Source: Ignavibacteriales bacterium (GTDB taxonomy: Bacteria; Bacteroidota; Ignavibacteria; Ignavibacteriales; Ignavibacteriaceae). Taken from it: 64,000 nt of DNA. Numbering within the stretch: position 1 is the stretch's first letter; each line of letters opens with the position of its first letter. Made by a program: the position numbers and the translations under genes. Location of the stretch: the NCBI GenBank assembly GCA_016707115.1, contig JADJIH010000007.1:62001-126000 (forward strand), in the 5' to 3' direction. The notes beneath the pieces were generated by a model. That model ran no database searches, had not been told where the DNA came from, and worked only from the letters and a program-made list of their open reading frames with translations. Positions 63,294-64,000 of the stretch are shown in pieces.

Positions 63294-63677
63294 TTATGAA
63301 ATTATTGCTGTTGCTTCGATTTCAATTAGCATTTCAGGACTGATTAGTGCTTTCACCTCAACCATTGATGTAACTGGTTTAATATCTCTAAAAAATTCTC
63401 CATGTGCTCTTCCAACTTCTTCCCACTTTGAAATATCTGTTACAAACATTCTAGTTCTAACAACATCTTTTAATGAAGCACCTGTTTCAATCAACGCTCT
63501 TTCTATTTTCTGCAAGATCACTTTGGTTTGAAGATATGCATCGTTTACTCCGATAACTTTCCCATCCTCAACTGAAGTCGTTCCGGCAATTTCAATTATA
63601 TTTCCAATTTTTACAGCACGAGAGTAGCCAACAATATCTTCCCACTTAGCTCCTGATGAAATATTTATTCTTTTCAT
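63294..63677 (-). CDS. RidA/YjgF-family protein lacking the catalytic Arg
   Basis: A 127-residue trimeric RidA-fold protein. ISSGAKWEDIVGYSRAVKIGN and TRMFVTDISKWEEVGRAHGEFF are typical. RidA enzymes that deaminate 2-aminoacrylate-type imines use an Arg in the segment PARSxVEV; here it reads PVTSMVEVKAL, so the Arg is Thr. It may belong to a Rid subfamily with another role. It overlaps the AlkD-like gene by 4 bp, so the two are co-translated. Confidence 0.87.
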   Translation of the reverse strand: MKRINISSGAKWEDIVGYSRAVKIGNIIEIAGTTSVEDGKVIGVNDAYLQTKVILQKIERALIETGASLKDVVRTRMFVTDISKWEEVGRAHGEFFRDIKPVTSMVEVKALISPEMLIEIEATAIIS

Positions 63678-64000
63678 ATTTTTCCTCTTAAATATGCTAT
63701 ACGCTTTTGTTCAGGAAATTTTTCTATTGCATATCGAAGCATTGTTCGTGGCATTGTTTTATAATGTTTTTTTAGAAATTCTTCTTCAGTTTCTAAATCA
63801 CGATTACCAATTTCTCGCAACATCCATCCCACAGCTTTGTGAATTAAATCGTGTTTATCGTGGAGTAATATTTTAGAAATGTTTAACGTGTCTTCATAAA
63901 AATGTTCTCTTATAAAAGTTTGAGTTGAAATAATTGAAATTCTTTTTTCCCATAAATCTTTTGAGTGGGCAAATTTATAAAGCAAATGTTTTTGCTTATC
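63674..64000 (-). CDS. AlkD-like DNA alkylation repair protein, C-terminal part
   Basis: A HEAT-like-repeat DNA glycosylase of the AlkC/AlkD family that removes alkylated bases. The gene enters from the right edge; the frame is open to position 64000. Visible: SKDLWEKRISIISTQTFIRE, LLHDKHDLIHKAVGWMLREI with the conserved Lys/Ala/Gly/Trp block, and MPRTMLRYAIEKFP near the end. The N-terminal part is outside the window. It precedes and overlaps the RidA gene by 4 bp. Confidence 0.9.
   Translation of the reverse strand, partial: DKQKHLLYKFAHSKDLWEKRISIISTQTFIREHFYEDTLNISKILLHDKHDLIHKAVGWMLREIGNRDLETEEEFLKKHYKTMPRTMLRYAIEKFPEQKRIAYLRGKI

Noticed and set aside
1..64000. tRNA, rRNA, tmRNA genes or CRISPR arrays
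   Set aside because: I looked for TPsiC-like GGTTCRANTCC ends, rRNA landmarks and regularly spaced direct repeats and saw none.
1..64000. Insertion sequence or prophage
   Set aside because: No transposase, integrase or phage gene is present; the repeats are short palindromes only.

Overview
The window is AT-rich chromosome from a Gram-negative bacterium of the Ignavibacteria/Bacteroidota-Chlorobi side of the tree, most likely an Ignavibacteriales member. Evidence: several secreted proteins end in the NYPNPFNP-type type IX secretion (T9SS) sorting domain; there is a PorV-like barrel, a SusC-like TonB receptor, LPS genes (WaaA, a GT9 transferase), S46 dipeptidyl peptidase, a Bacteroidota-style IleRS ('PGIHHV' signature) and no plasmid, phage or insertion-sequence gene. 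It reads as ordinary core chromosome with one surface-modification island and one large protein-export operon.

Layout. 1-9.9 kb: end of fructose-1,6-bisphosphatase, a GT9/Kdo-transferase pair for LPS core, then a leftward run of S46 peptidase, guanidinium-type SMR exporter, isoaspartyl peptidase and DinB-fold protein, and a sialate O-acetylesterase. 10-12.2 kb: an Lrp/AsnC regulator upstream of glutamine synthetase, with a nested dyad in front of the regulator. 12.2-19.6 kb: a carbamoyltransferase, SxtJ and DUF5989 module with a parvulin, a GT2 transferase and a divergent SGNH/TPR protein. 19.8-33.0 kb: a 13-kb leftward operon-like run of TonB receptor, 1.2k-residue T9SS client, PorV-like barrel and three tandem paralogous T9SS clients, of which the last two are broken by many frameshifts. 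33.5-34.9 kb: ECF sigma, zinc anti-sigma, FmdB-like zinc ribbon and rhodanese lipoprotein. 35.1-40.8 kb: a cyclic-nucleotide/GAF/degenerate histidine kinase, miaA, a glycosyltransferase-like protein and a GlcD-type oxidase. 51.0-40.8 kb (leftward): a long housekeeping run yggS, divIVA, punA, membrane coiled-coil protein, ileS, DksA-like, lspA, rluD, cysS. 51.6-64 kb: pta, two tandem DUF3857/transglutaminase-fold proteins, glutathione peroxidase, TerB, VOC, glycogen phosphorylase, a T9SS-exported endonuclease I, RidA and an AlkD-like repair protein.

At least five otherwise well-conserved genes (the SGNH/TPR gene, miaA, ileS and both DUF3857 genes) are interrupted by single-base shifts, several of them clearly in short homopolymer runs, and two T9SS paralogues carry many shifts. 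Because miaA and ileS are conserved housekeeping genes, sequencing or polishing error is the likelier explanation for most of them; the T9SS cluster could be error in a repeat or real decay.

Intergenic gaps carry several families of short palindromes (GTCAT...ATGAC types and an AGACTTAAGTCT type) and three terminators built on the same ACAAACCC/GGGTTTGT stem. No tRNA, rRNA, CRISPR array, integrase or transposase was found. The most promising candidates for new biology are the carbamoyltransferase/SxtJ/DUF5989/SGNH island, the T9SS export operon, a structured RNA candidate upstream of pta, a kinase-like sensor lacking its phosphoacceptor His, and a tandem pair of transglutaminase-fold proteins of which one has lost its catalytic triad.
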